NCBI RefSeq assembly: GCF_002310495.1
Contig: NZ_CP023344.1
Span: 2,046,001-2,110,000 of the forward strand
Direction: 5' to 3'
Origin: Nibricoccus aquaticus
GTDB taxonomy: Bacteria; Verrucomicrobiota; Verrucomicrobiia; Opitutales; Opitutaceae
Length of the DNA stretch: 64,000 nt
Part shown: piece after piece, positions 1 through 8,131 of the stretch
Layout: each line of letters begins with the position of its first letter
Numbering within the stretch: position 1 is the stretch's first letter
Position numbers and translations under genes: made by a program
The notes under the pieces: model-generated
Database searches by the model: none
Told to the model about the DNA's origin: nothing
What the model saw: the letters and a program-made list of their open reading frames with translations, nothing else

Positions 1-1
1 C

Positions 2-1402
2 CCCAACCCCACCGCCCGCCTCTCCGCTTCCGTCTCTCAACTCTCAACCCTCAACTCTCAACTCGTGAACAGAAACGCCGCCGATCTAGCGGCGATTCTG
101 TTCACCTCCGGCTCCACCGGCGCACCCAAAGGGGTCTGCTACGAACACGGCATGTTCGAAGCCCAGGTCCGCCTCATCCGCGCCACCTACGGCATCCAGC
201 CCGGCGAAGTGGACCTGCCGATGCTCCCGATCTTCGCGCTCTTCAATCCCGCGCTCGGCATGACCACCATCGTCCCCGAGATCGACCCCGCCCGCCCCGC
301 CGCCGTCGACCCCGCCAAAATCGTCCAGGCCATCCGCCAGGAAAACGTCACCAACTCCTTCGGCTCGCCCACGCTCTGGAACAAAATCGCCGACCACTGC
401 CTCGCGCACGATATCACCCTGCCCAGCCTCCGCCGCGTACTCTCCGCAGGCGCCCCCGTCCCCGAAACCCTCTGGGAAAACTCCCGCCGCTTCCTCACGC
501 ACGGACAACTCCACAGCCCCTACGGCGCCACCGAAGCCCTCCCCATCGCCAGCGTTTGCTCCGCCGAAATCATCCCGCGTTCCGCCGCGATCAACGCGCC
601 TGCGAAGAGCCCGTCCGTCTCCGCCTCGTCCGTATCCGCTTCGTCGGCACCTTCGCCCTCCACCCAATTCCGTTCCGTCGCCGACACCTCGCAATCCCCC
701 TTCTCGCAAGAGACCCGCCCGGCCTTTCACCCGTCACCCTTCACCCCTCACTCGTCCAACGCGCCGTCCGGCGGCGCCTGCGTCGGCCGCCCGCTCCCCG
801 GCATCGACGTCCGCATCATCGCCATCACCGACGCTCCGATCACCACGATCGCGGACGCCCGCGAACTCCGCCCCGGCGAAATCGGCGAAATCATCGTCCG
901 CGGCCCCGCCGTCACCAAAACCTACGACGCACTCCCCGAAGCCACCGCCGCCGCCAAAATCACCGGCGACCACGGTGCATTCTGGCACCGCATGGGCGAC
1001 TGCGGCTACTTCGATCCCCTCGGCCGCCTCTGGTTCTGCGGTCGCAAAGTCGAACGCGTGCTCACCGAGAAAGGCCCGCTCTTCACCGAACCCGTCGAAC
1101 AAATCTTCCGCTCGCACCCCCAAATCGCCCGCTGCGCCCTGATCGGCCTCGACGTGCCCGGAAAACAACTACCCGCGCTCGTCATCCAGCCCCGCGCAAA
1201 ACTCTCCGCCTCCGCGAAGTCTGCCCTCGCCCGCGAACTCCGCTCCCTCGCCGCCGCGCACGCAACGACCGCCGGGATCGCCCGTTTCTATTTCCACAAA
1301 GCCTTCCCCGTCGACGTCCGCCACAACGCCAAAATTCACCGCCTCACTCTCGCGAAGTGGGCCGCGAAGAATCCGTCACACGAAATTCTTTCGAGTGCCT
1401 GA
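2..1402 (+). CDS. oleC: OleC-like AMP-forming synthetase, 5' end outside window
   Basis: ANL-superfamily enzyme. OleC turns a 2-alkyl-3-hydroxy acid into a beta-lactone in bacterial long-chain olefin synthesis. The frame is open to the left window edge, so the GTG at 65 is probably internal. Counting from that GTG, the AMP-binding loop TSGSTGAPKG is at residues 14-23, YGATEALP near 153, then GEIGEIIVRGP, HRMGDCGYFD, RLWFCGRK, and a C-terminal NAKIHR that supplies the adenylation lysine. The text closely follows remembered OleC proteins (for example ATYGIxPGEVDLP and DVRHNAKI). Odd: residues about 176-236 are a Ser/Pro-rich insertion where OleC normally has a short loop, and a second Ser/Leu-rich stretch lies just before the AMP loop. 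Both coincide with short tandem DNA repeats. The likely pathway partner oleD is 35 kb away. Confidence 0.85.
   Translation, partial: PNPTARLSASVSQLSTLNSQLVNRNAADLAAILFTSGSTGAPKGVCYEHGMFEAQVRLIRATYGIQPGEVDLPMLPIFALFNPALGMTTIVPEIDPARPAAVDPAKIVQAIRQENVTNSFGSPTLWNKIADHCLAHDITLPSLRRVLSAGAPVPETLWENSRRFLTHGQLHSPYGATEALPIASVCSAEIIPRSAAINAPAKSPSVSASSVSASSAPSPSTQFRSVADTSQSPFSQETRPAFHPSPFTPHSSNAPSGGACVGRPLPGIDVRIIAITDAPITTIADARELRPGEIGEIIVRGPAVTKTYDALPEATAAAKITGDHGAFWHRMGDCGYFDPLGRLWFCGRKVERVLTEKGPLFTEPVEQIFRSHPQIARCALIGLDVPGKQLPALVIQPRAKLSASAKSALARELRSLAAAHATTAGIARFYFHKAFPVDVRHNAKIHRLTLAKWAAKNPSHEILSSA
37..64 (+). repeat. Heptamer array (TCAACYC)x4 inside oleC
   Basis: Four consecutive 7-bp units of the form TCAACTC or TCAACCC. 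They lie in the oleC reading frame just upstream of the AMP-binding loop and are translated as Ser/Thr/Leu/Asn/Gln residues. The same unit recurs in rlmD near 43270. Confidence 0.8.
724..751 (+). repeat. Heptamer array (CYNTCAC)x4 inside oleC insertion
   Basis: Four consecutive 7-bp units matching CYNTCAC are read in frame within the Ser/Pro-rich insertion of OleC. A further pyrimidine-rich, partly repeating stretch lies at about 610-650 in the same insertion. Confidence 0.75.
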
Positions 1403-1411
1403 CCGCTGCCA

Positions 1412-1684
1412 TCAGGCGGAATCTTTGCCGCTTGATCGCTTCCTGCGAAGCCTGTCTCCCACATAGTCCTCCACGACGATCAGAAGGCCGATCACCCCGA
1501 TACCGTAGATATAGTACCGCAAGCCTCGGAGCAGACCGTATCGCTCGTCTTCTTTCTTAGCCGTGCCCCATCGAATTTCCGCAGCTGTTGGCTGTTGCGG
1601 CTTCGGCTCAAAAATTTGGATGCGCGTCGCGAGAATGAAGCAAATCGTGAACACCACGAAACCGATGTGGCGTAGTTTGATCAT
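1412..1684 (-). CDS. Small two-helix membrane protein
   Basis: A 90-residue hypothetical protein. Two hydrophobic segments are visible, at about residues 6-22 and 56-72, separated by a charged linker (KKEDERYG). The C-terminal tail is strongly basic (RLRRKRSSGK). The ATG at 1684 was chosen because it is 2 bp downstream of the dUTPase stop and begins at the first hydrophobic segment; translation further upstream only reads the dUTPase gene out of frame. It is probably cotranscribed with the dUTPase. No family recognised. It converges with oleC, with 9 bp between the two stops. Confidence 0.6.
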   Translation of the reverse strand: MIKLRHIGFVVFTICFILATRIQIFEPKPQQPTAAEIRWGTAKKEDERYGLLRGLRYYIYGIGVIGLLIVVEDYVGDRLRRKRSSGKDSA

Positions 1685-1686
1685 CC

Positions 1687-2058
1687 TCAAATATGCCGCG
1701 AGTCCGCTTCGTCCTTCTTCACGTAGCCGCTTTCCTGACGCGCGTGGTTCACCGCGTTCTTCTTGAGGTAAGCCTGGTAAACATCGTCCGCGCTCATCCC
1801 GAGCGTCTGCGCGAGTGACACCAAAAAGTGAAACAGGTCCACGACCTCCACCTTGGCGTTCTGCTCGTCGAACTTCTGGTACTTCGCCCACCACTTCCAC
1901 GGCACGGAGTCGATTAGCTCGGCTGTCTCCTGCTGCATCGCCCGAGTATAGTTGAGCACCCACTTGGTTTTCTCCTCCTCCGTCGGTGGCGGCAGCGTGA
2001 CGCCGATGCGTGCATTGAGGGCCTCTTGCATGCGGAAAATCTCTTCGAGCTTGTCCAT
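1687..2058 (-). CDS. Dimeric (all-alpha) dUTP diphosphatase
   Basis: 123 residues. Predicted to hydrolyse dUTP to dUMP and pyrophosphate, limiting uracil in DNA and supplying dUMP. The N-terminus MDKLEEIFRMQEALNARIG is typical of the dimeric dUTPase/MazG-like all-alpha NTP pyrophosphatases. The metal-binding pattern is visible as E-x2-E near residue 44 (ETAELID, followed by a Trp-rich PWKWWAKY) and E-x2-D in EVVDLFHF near 71-74. The family is unrelated to trimeric Dut. The ATG at 2058 gives the family's usual N-terminus; the frame extends upstream but there it only reads tandem repeats. The small membrane protein follows 2 bp downstream. Confidence 0.85.
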   Translation of the reverse strand: MDKLEEIFRMQEALNARIGVTLPPPTEEEKTKWVLNYTRAMQQETAELIDSVPWKWWAKYQKFDEQNAKVEVVDLFHFLVSLAQTLGMSADDVYQAYLKKNAVNHARQESGYVKKDEADSRHI

Positions 2059-2117
2059 GCGCTCGTGGCTACGGACGCGCCTGCACACTGGCAAGCCCGG
2101 CCTCCAAACCAAAGCTA

Positions 2118-2141
2118 ACGCAAAGACGCCAAGCCGCAAAG
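2118..2141 (-). repeat. Octamer array upstream of dUTPase
   Basis: Three 8-bp units on the minus strand (CTTTGCGG, CTTGGCGT, CTTTGCGT), pointing at the dUTPase start 60 bp away. Together with the plus-strand array at 2190-2213 they form an imperfect inverted pair between two divergent genes. Confidence 0.75.
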
Positions 2142-2189
2142 AACACCTCGATCCCATCCCCGCCTCCCAACGCCCTCCTCCCGTCTTTC

Positions 2190-2213
2190 TTTGCGCCTTC
2201 GCGCCTTTGCGTG
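2190..2213 (+). repeat. Octamer array (TTYGCGYC type), plus strand
   Basis: Three 8-bp units: TTTGCGCC, TTCGCGCC, TTTGCGTG. This is the best-conserved dispersed family of the window, with close relatives at 14996, 31332 and 42639. Confidence 0.8.
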
Positions 2214-2568
2214 AACCCCGCCCGTTCATCCCCACCCCAAATCGCGCCACCAACCCCGATCTACCTTGCACGCCCCTGTGCCCTCCATGTCCGCGCTCCG
2301 TGTTCTCTGTGTCCCATCCCGAATCCGTCCTCCGCGTTCCGCGTCTCCGCTCTTCTGCGCTTCCGCGATAAACTCCGCCTTTCCGCTCCCTCCCTGAATC
2401 CACTGCAAACCGCCTGAGATTGCAGTTGCGTAAATGAGATTCCCCCGCGACGTTCACCACCGATTCCGGGCGTGGAGCGCGCAACTTTTTCGCGCTCCGC
2501 CCGCGATTCCAACCCTCGCAGCCCCCGACTCTTCGGTGCGCGCGAATAACCATAAAATACACATAGTC

Positions 2569-3963
2569 ATGTCAGATACAGCAACGTCCGGCGAAGCCCC
2601 GGTGGCACCCGCCGAGACCGTTAGCGCGTCCCCAGCGCCTGCCGCGAATACTACCGCGCAGACCGCTCCGACCGCCGTCCCCGCCTCGTTCGGGACCAGC
2701 CGAGGCTCCGGCCTCGCCCGCGGCAAACGCGCCAGCACCCCCGCCACCAGCAGTAACAACAACGCACCCGCCGCCTCCGGCGAGTACAGCCCCACGGCCG
2801 TTCAGATCATCACGAGCCAGCGCGAATACAAAAACCCGTTCGCTCCTGAACCCGCCCCCGAGCCCATCCAGGCTCCGGTCACAACTCCGGCCCCTGTGGC
2901 CGAAGTCGTCCGTGAAGAAAAAACCGCAGCCCCGTTCGTCGCCCCCGAGGTGACGCCCGCCGCCCGCCCGGCTCCCGCAGCCGAAATCCCAACTGCCTCC
3001 GAAACCGCTCCAGCCCCCCAGGCCGAAGCCGCCCCGGTCGCCTCCCACGAGCCCGCCGAAAAGGCCGAACTCAAAATCCTCCCTCCGGAAAACAAAGTGC
3101 GCCCCGCCCAAAGCTGGGAAAGCTCCTCGTTCCCCGGCGCCGGACAATCCTCCAACAACAATCAAAACACGGGCGGCCGCTCCGGCGAACGCCCGATCTT
3201 CCGCACCGAGCGCCACCGCCTGCGCGATGCCGAAGCCGCCAAAAACGGCCCGGCACCCTCCAGCGAAGCCCCTCACTCCGAAGAGTCCTCGCAGCCGCAA
3301 CAGCGCCGCGAGTTCCGCGAACCGCGCCAGCCACGCGACCCGCGCGATCAACGCGAGCCACGTCAGCCCCGCGATCCTCGCGACGCCCGTGAACCGCGCC
3401 AGCCACGCGACCCGCGCGATGAACGCGACTCTCGCGAGCCCCGCCAGCCGCGCGGCTTCGAGAAACAGCCCGGCACGACTCCTCCGATCGCTCCTGCAGC
3501 GGAAGAGAAAAAAGGCGGCCTGATCTCCTGGATCAAAGGCCTCTTCAGCGGCGAACCCGCCGCTCCCGAAAAGCCAGCCGATCAAGGTCAGGGCGGCGAA
3601 CGCCGTTTCAACCGTGATGGTCAAGGCGGCGGCGGTCGTCGCCATCATCGCGGCGGACGCGGCGGTCAAGGCAACCGCGGCCAGGGCGGTCAGGGTGGCG
3701 GCAACGGCGGCTTCCGCGGTGAAAACCGTGGCAGCGGTCAATCCCAGCCCCGCACCGATGGTCAACCCGGCGGTCAGACTCAAAACCCCGGTGGCGAACA
3801 TCGCGGCCAGGGCGGCCACGGCGGCGATCGCAACCACCATCGCGGTGGTCGCGGCGGCCAGCGTGGCGGTCGTGGTCAAGGCGGCGGCGGTTTCCGTGGC
3901 GAACGCCGTGGAGGCGACAACCGTCCCTCCGACAGCGGCTCCTCCGGTCCCGCAGCCAGCTAA
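2569..3963 (+). CDS. RGG-box, intrinsically disordered protein
   Basis: 464 residues of almost entirely low-complexity sequence. Residues 1-230 are Ala/Pro/Glu-rich. Residues about 251-297 are 3-4 copies of a 12-residue basic unit containing PRQPRDPRD, encoded by a 36-bp DNA repeat (two 30-bp copies are identical). A single hydrophobic patch, GLISWIKGLFSG, lies near 316-327. Residues about 345-464 are Gly/Arg-rich with many RGG, GGR and HHRGG motifs. RGG tracts typically bind RNA and favour condensates in other systems; RNA binding here is inferred from composition only. ATG 2569 was chosen because it starts the acidic disordered region and follows an AT-rich leader; an in-frame ATG at 2434 would only add repeat-derived sequence. 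Confidence 0.75.
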   Translation: MSDTATSGEAPVAPAETVSASPAPAANTTAQTAPTAVPASFGTSRGSGLARGKRASTPATSSNNNAPAASGEYSPTAVQIITSQREYKNPFAPEPAPEPIQAPVTTPAPVAEVVREEKTAAPFVAPEVTPAARPAPAAEIPTASETAPAPQAEAAPVASHEPAEKAELKILPPENKVRPAQSWESSSFPGAGQSSNNNQNTGGRSGERPIFRTERHRLRDAEAAKNGPAPSSEAPHSEESSQPQQRREFREPRQPRDPRDQREPRQPRDPRDAREPRQPRDPRDERDSREPRQPRGFEKQPGTTPPIAPAAEEKKGGLISWIKGLFSGEPAAPEKPADQGQGGERRFNRDGQGGGGRRHHRGGRGGQGNRGQGGQGGGNGGFRGENRGSGQSQPRTDGQPGGQTQNPGGEHRGQGGHGGDRNHHRGGRGGQRGGRGQGGGGFRGERRGGDNRPSDSGSSGPAAS

Positions 3964-4001
3964 ACTAGCCTAACTGCTGACGCGCTCCCCGCGTCATGAA
4001 T

Positions 4002-4037
4002 AAAAAAGGCGCCCGTCTTACCGACGGGCGCCTTTTT
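4002..4037. terminator. Bidirectional intrinsic terminator
   Basis: A perfect 10-bp stem (GGCGCCCGTC at 4008-4017 with GACGGGCGCC at 4023-4032) has a 5-nt loop. It is flanked by six A residues on the left and five T residues on the right, so it can end both the RGG gene and the opposing sialidase-like gene. Confidence 0.9.
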
Positions 4038-4067
4038 ATTTTCCCTAACAAGAGGCACACCCGTGCC

Positions 4068-5189
4068 TCAAAGTTTTTTCGGATCGATCACCACGTGCTT
4101 AATCTTTTCGCGGTTCCACGTGTACGTCACATGCACGAGCCCGTCTTTCGTCTGGATCATCGCCGGATACGCATAGCCATGCGGCTTCGGCTCATCTTCG
4201 AGCGTCACCGCCATATCCCACTTCACGCCATCCGGTGAGACCGAAATATTCAGCGGATAACGCACGCCATAATCCGCGCGCGTCCCCTTCTTCGACGGGC
4301 CGGGCTCGTCATTCTCATCGCGGATAACTTTGGGCGTTTCTTTCGGCGCCGGACCGCTGCGCCAGTTATAGACCAGCAGCTGGCGGCCATCGGCGAGCGT
4401 CGTCGCATCGCTGCCCGAGTTCGGCATGAACAATCCCGTCGCAGCCGTCTTCGTCCATGTCTGGCCTTTGTCCGACGACCAGTTCGTCGCGACGATCATC
4501 TCCTTCGTGCGCGAAAGCAGCTGCAAGCGGCCATCCTTGTGCGTGAGGATGCTCGGCTGGATCGCGTTGAATTCTTCCTTTGTGTTCAGAGGTCCGACTA
4601 TCTGCCAAGTCTTGCCGAGATCGGGCGTGATCTCGACATGCAGACGCCAGCCATCTTTCACGCTTTCCGTGCTGGAAGGGGAAAGGATCGTGCCGTCGGC
4701 GAGCTGCACCGGTTTGTTTTTGATCGGCCCCAAAACATCTTCCGGCAAACGGCGCGGCTCGCTCCACGTGCGACCGCCATCGGTCGAAGTGATGAGCATG
4801 CCCCACCACGTCTGCGGCGACGGCCCGACTTTGTAGAAGAGCATCAGCGGCGCATCCTTCGGCTGAAACAGCACCGGATTCCACGTCGGGTAACGCTTCC
4901 CCGCGTGCTGCACGCCGTCCGCCACCTGCACGCCGGGCGTCCACTTCCCGTTTTCAAAACGCGCCACGTAAATGCAGACGTCCGGATTCTTCTCGTTCGT
5001 CCCGCCAAACCACGCCGCCAGCAGTTCGCCGCTCGTCGTCTCCACGATCGTCGATGCATGGACACTTGGATACGCGCCGGTGTCATAGATGAACTGACTG
5101 CTCACAATCGCCGGATGCTGCGGCGCCGCGACGAGCGGACCGCTGAGCGTGGCGAGACAAGAGGCAAGGAGGGCGAGGGACTTTTTCAT
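4068..5189 (-). CDS. Secreted sialidase/BNR-repeat family protein
   Basis: 373 residues with an N-terminal signal peptide (MKKSLALLASCLATLSGPLVAA). Asp-box motifs of six-bladed sialidase-type propellers are visible (STDGGRTWSEP, SSDKGQTWTK and weaker copies), as is the SxxEATLA-like segment SVHASTIVETTSGELLAAWFG found in this neuraminidase-like family. True sialidase activity is not shown; many relatives act on other sugars or are uncharacterised. ATG 5189 was chosen for the signal peptide. The gene lies 55 bp downstream of the GH78 rhamnosidase and ends the carbohydrate operon, before the terminator at 4002-4037. A role in deglycosylating rhamnose-containing glycans is inferred from context. 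Confidence 0.75.
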   Translation of the reverse strand: MKKSLALLASCLATLSGPLVAAPQHPAIVSSQFIYDTGAYPSVHASTIVETTSGELLAAWFGGTNEKNPDVCIYVARFENGKWTPGVQVADGVQHAGKRYPTWNPVLFQPKDAPLMLFYKVGPSPQTWWGMLITSTDGGRTWSEPRRLPEDVLGPIKNKPVQLADGTILSPSSTESVKDGWRLHVEITPDLGKTWQIVGPLNTKEEFNAIQPSILTHKDGRLQLLSRTKEMIVATNWSSDKGQTWTKTAATGLFMPNSGSDATTLADGRQLLVYNWRSGPAPKETPKVIRDENDEPGPSKKGTRADYGVRYPLNISVSPDGVKWDMAVTLEDEPKPHGYAYPAMIQTKDGLVHVTYTWNREKIKHVVIDPKKL

Positions 5190-5244
5190 AAAATGACGAA
5201 CGAGGATTCTACGAACGAACAGCGGCGCAACCCGCAGCGATCTT

Positions 5245-8076
5245 TCAACGCTGCGAAGTAAACGCGTAGGAACCGGACTCGACTTGATAGAGCGCGTGAT
5301 CGCCTTCGCGACGCAGGAATTTAACGCCGGGCCGATCGGCAGCGGCTTTACCGCCTTCGAAAACGTCCGCGCCATCGCGTGCAGGCACGAAGACCGTCGC
5401 GGTGGCATTCGCGGGCACGGAAACATCGAGCGAGAACTGCGCGCCCTTCTGTTCCCAGCGCACAGAGATCGGTCCGTGAATTGAGTCATAGCTCGCCTTC
5501 ACCCAGCCGAGATCCGGCACCGGCTGCGGACGGATCAAGGTGTTCTTAAAACCGGGTGCCGCCGGATCGGAGACGATACCCGCCAGATCGTGATAAAACC
5601 ACTCGGTGACCTGCCCGAGCATGAAGTGATTGTGCGACGTCTCCAGATTCGCGTCCCACGCCTCGGTGAGCGCCGTCGCGCCTTGTTTCAGTTGGTACGC
5701 GTAGCCGGGTTTATCCTCTTGCGTGACCATCTTGTAGATCACGTCGGAGCGGCCGTTGTCCGCCAGCGCGCGCAGCGAATAGCGGAAACCCACATCGCCC
5801 GTCGTCGTCGCATAGCCGCGCTGCTCGACGTCTTTCACCAGCGCGGAAAATACACGCGCCCGCTCCGTCGGGGCCGCGATTCCCATCACCAGCGGCAGCG
5901 AATTCGCCGCCTGCGAACCCGTCGCGTACGTGCCGCTCTCCGCTTTGAAAAAATGCCGGTTGTAGCTCGCGAGAATCCGCGCCGCCTTCGTCGCATACTC
6001 CTTCGCCTCGTCGGCATGACCGAGCAGCGCGGCCGTATCGGCCATCAGCTTCGCATCGAAATAGAAAAACGCCGACGCAGTCACCGGTGGCGGCGTATTC
6101 TGCGCCGGTCCCGCCAGCGCAGGCCCGACATCGAACCAATCGCCCAGTCCATCGCTCAGCACATCGTCCTTCGCGCGCCCTTCGAGCCAGGCGAAATAGC
6201 GTTTCATCGCGGGATAATACTCACGGAGTAAACCGGCATCGCCCGTGAACTCATACTGCTGCCACGGCACGAGGAAGAACGCCGCACCCCACTCGGCCGC
6301 CGCGCGAAACGTGCCTTTGAACACCGTAAACTCCGGCGCGATATTTGGGATCAGTCCGTCATCCGTCTGCCCATCGGCCATGTCGCGGATGCCCTTCGTG
6401 AAAATGCGGGCGACGTCATACTCGTAGCGGATCGCGGGACCGTTGAGGTGATACTGCTCGATCCAGCCGAGCTTCTCGCGATGCGGGCAGTCGGAGAGAA
6501 CGGAAACCATGTTCGAACGCTGCGCCCAGCGCACCAGATCGCGAATGCGGTTGAGCAACGGATTCGAGGTCTCGAACTCCCCAAGCGGTTTCGCGATGGC
6601 GTGAACGACCGCCATTTCTAGCGAGACAACCGTCGGCAATTTCGCCGGATCCCCCGGACGCGGAACAGCCGCGATCGTCGGGCGACGTTTGAGATCTTCT
6701 GCCGGTACGAAATGCGGCAGCTCCGACTCGTCGCGAAACGTCTCCACCTTCAGGAAGCGGCAGCCGATGTAGTAGAACTGGGGAAACCACTCCTCCTCAC
6801 CGTCAGTCGCCTTCGTGTACTGCCACCACGCATTGCCACGATTTTTCCCGTCAAAAGTGTTTCGGTTGATCGTGCCGTCCTCGTGGACGACTTCCGACGG
6901 CGTGAGCCGCACGATCGATCCCGCCGGTCCGCTCACGCGCAAACGCGGCATGTGCGACGCGTTCTGCCCAAAATCATGAACCACGGTCCCATCGGAAAAC
7001 GTTTTCGCCGCGACGCTCTTGTGAACATCGATCACACGCAGCGGCTCGCTGCCGACGCCATGTCCGCGCAACTGCCCCGCCGGGCGCAGCAACACCACCG
7101 CGCGCTTCCAGTCCTTCGCCGCCGCGAAACCCGGCTCCGCCCAGCCCTTCGGCGCGAGACGCGCGTCATAATCCTCACCGGCGAAAATGTGTCCGACCGT
7201 GATCGGCCCGGATTTGAACCTCCACTCATCATTCGTCCCGACTTCCTCGACCGTGCCGTCTTCGTATTCGAGCCGCAGATGCATGATCGCGCGCAACGGC
7301 CCAAACGAGCCGGTCAGCTTCGTGAAGCGATCGCGGTGCGCGAGATTGTAGAACCCGTTGCCGAGCACGAAGCCCGCCGCATTCGCGCCAGGCCGCAGCA
7401 GCGCAGTCACGTCGTGCGTGTTGTAGAGCACCGTGACGTTGTAGTTCGTCCAGCCCGGCGAGAGCAGATCGTCGCTCACCTTCTTGCCGTTGAAAAACAG
7501 TTCGTACTGCCCCAGCCCCGTCGCGTGGACGAGCGCGCGCTTCAAGCCCGGCTTCACGCTGAACGCTCCGCGCAACATCAAAGACTCCGTGGCGGCGGGC
7601 GATGCGATCCACGACGCTTTCCACTCTTCCTTCGTGAGAATGCCCATCGTCCAATGCGCAGGCTCGCTCCACGCGGAGGGTTTTCCATCGCGATCCCACG
7701 AGCGCACTTTCCAGAAAACCGTCTGCGACGAGACAAGCGCCTTGCCGCCGTAGCTGACGAACGTCGTCCGATCGTTCGCCACGCGTCCGCTGTCCCAAAG
7801 ATCACCGTCATCGCGTGCGAGCGTCGCCTCGCTCGAAGCGGCAAGGATCTGCCACGCAGTTTGTTTCTGCCCTCGCGCCGTACTCTCGATTTTCCAGAAG
7901 AGCCGCGGTTGCGCCGCGTCGATGCCGAGCGGATTCACCGCGTACTCCGTCCGAAGCGCAGCAACTTTGAAATCGCTGCCCGCCGTCGCGACCTCGGCCG
8001 CCGTCATCCGAATCAGTGAAAACGAAACGGCCATGCATCCGAGGCCGGCGAGAAAAGCAAAAGGAGGGAAACGCAT
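5245..8076 (-). CDS. Alpha-L-rhamnosidase, GH78
   Basis: 943 residues, predicted periplasmic or outer-surface exo-rhamnosidase releasing terminal L-rhamnose. An N-terminal signal-like segment (FAFLAGLGCMAVSFSL) is followed by a fibronectin-like beta domain (RLFWKIES, FWKVRSWDRDGKPSAWSEP), accessory beta domains, and an (alpha/alpha)6 catalytic domain with the GH78 signature SDCPHREKLGWIEQ. A C-terminal beta domain ends in SYAFTSQR. The length fits bacterial GH78 enzymes. The start codon lies 4 nt after the T-tract of an intrinsic terminator and has no Shine-Dalgarno-like sequence; Met15 is an alternative start. It sits between the TonB receptor and the sialidase-like gene on the same strand, pointing to a rhamnose-containing substrate for the locus. 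Confidence 0.88.
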   Translation of the reverse strand: MRFPPFAFLAGLGCMAVSFSLIRMTAAEVATAGSDFKVAALRTEYAVNPLGIDAAQPRLFWKIESTARGQKQTAWQILAASSEATLARDDGDLWDSGRVANDRTTFVSYGGKALVSSQTVFWKVRSWDRDGKPSAWSEPAHWTMGILTKEEWKASWIASPAATESLMLRGAFSVKPGLKRALVHATGLGQYELFFNGKKVSDDLLSPGWTNYNVTVLYNTHDVTALLRPGANAAGFVLGNGFYNLAHRDRFTKLTGSFGPLRAIMHLRLEYEDGTVEEVGTNDEWRFKSGPITVGHIFAGEDYDARLAPKGWAEPGFAAAKDWKRAVVLLRPAGQLRGHGVGSEPLRVIDVHKSVAAKTFSDGTVVHDFGQNASHMPRLRVSGPAGSIVRLTPSEVVHEDGTINRNTFDGKNRGNAWWQYTKATDGEEEWFPQFYYIGCRFLKVETFRDESELPHFVPAEDLKRRPTIAAVPRPGDPAKLPTVVSLEMAVVHAIAKPLGEFETSNPLLNRIRDLVRWAQRSNMVSVLSDCPHREKLGWIEQYHLNGPAIRYEYDVARIFTKGIRDMADGQTDDGLIPNIAPEFTVFKGTFRAAAEWGAAFFLVPWQQYEFTGDAGLLREYYPAMKRYFAWLEGRAKDDVLSDGLGDWFDVGPALAGPAQNTPPPVTASAFFYFDAKLMADTAALLGHADEAKEYATKAARILASYNRHFFKAESGTYATGSQAANSLPLVMGIAAPTERARVFSALVKDVEQRGYATTTGDVGFRYSLRALADNGRSDVIYKMVTQEDKPGYAYQLKQGATALTEAWDANLETSHNHFMLGQVTEWFYHDLAGIVSDPAAPGFKNTLIRPQPVPDLGWVKASYDSIHGPISVRWEQKGAQFSLDVSVPANATATVFVPARDGADVFEGGKAAADRPGVKFLRREGDHALYQVESGSYAFTSQR

Positions 8077-8080
8077 GGCG

Positions 8081-8114
8081 AAAAAAAACCTGCGCCCGTT
8101 TTCACAGGCGCAGG
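8081..8114 (-). terminator. Intrinsic terminator between receptor and rhamnosidase
   Basis: On the minus strand a perfect 8-bp stem (CCTGCGCC/GGCGCAGG, 8089-8096 with 8107-8114) and 10-nt loop are followed by eight T residues. It starts 17 bp after the receptor stop and ends 4 nt before the rhamnosidase ATG, so it probably lowers expression of the enzymes relative to the receptor. Confidence 0.8.
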
Positions 8115-8131
8115 AGGTTAAACAATACGGG

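Larger units (their letters stand above)
2059..2568. other. 510-bp divergent intergenic region made largely of short periodic repeats
   Basis: This is the only gene-free stretch over 300 bp. It holds the two octamer arrays and, at about 2274-2370, a run of 8-9 bp units related to the CTCTGTGTC and TCCGCGTTC families. The remainder is pyrimidine-rich on the plus strand. No convincing ORF, RNA gene or sigma-70 promoter is seen. The AT-richer segment at 2540-2568, just before the RGG gene, is the likeliest promoter or leader region for that gene. Confidence 0.5.

Noticed and set aside
3319-3459. Possible CRISPR-like direct repeats
   Set aside because: The 36-bp units have no unique spacers and are in frame within a coding gene as a protein repeat.
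2572-3879. 435-residue frame antisense to the RGG gene
   Set aside because: Mirror of the low-complexity coding sequence. The plus frame has the sensible start, the acidic and basic blocks and the terminator.
4068-5189. Assignment as a true sialidase
   Set aside because: Only the fold and Asp boxes are clear. The full Arg triad and catalytic residues of GH33 could not be confirmed by eye, so the call is kept at family level.
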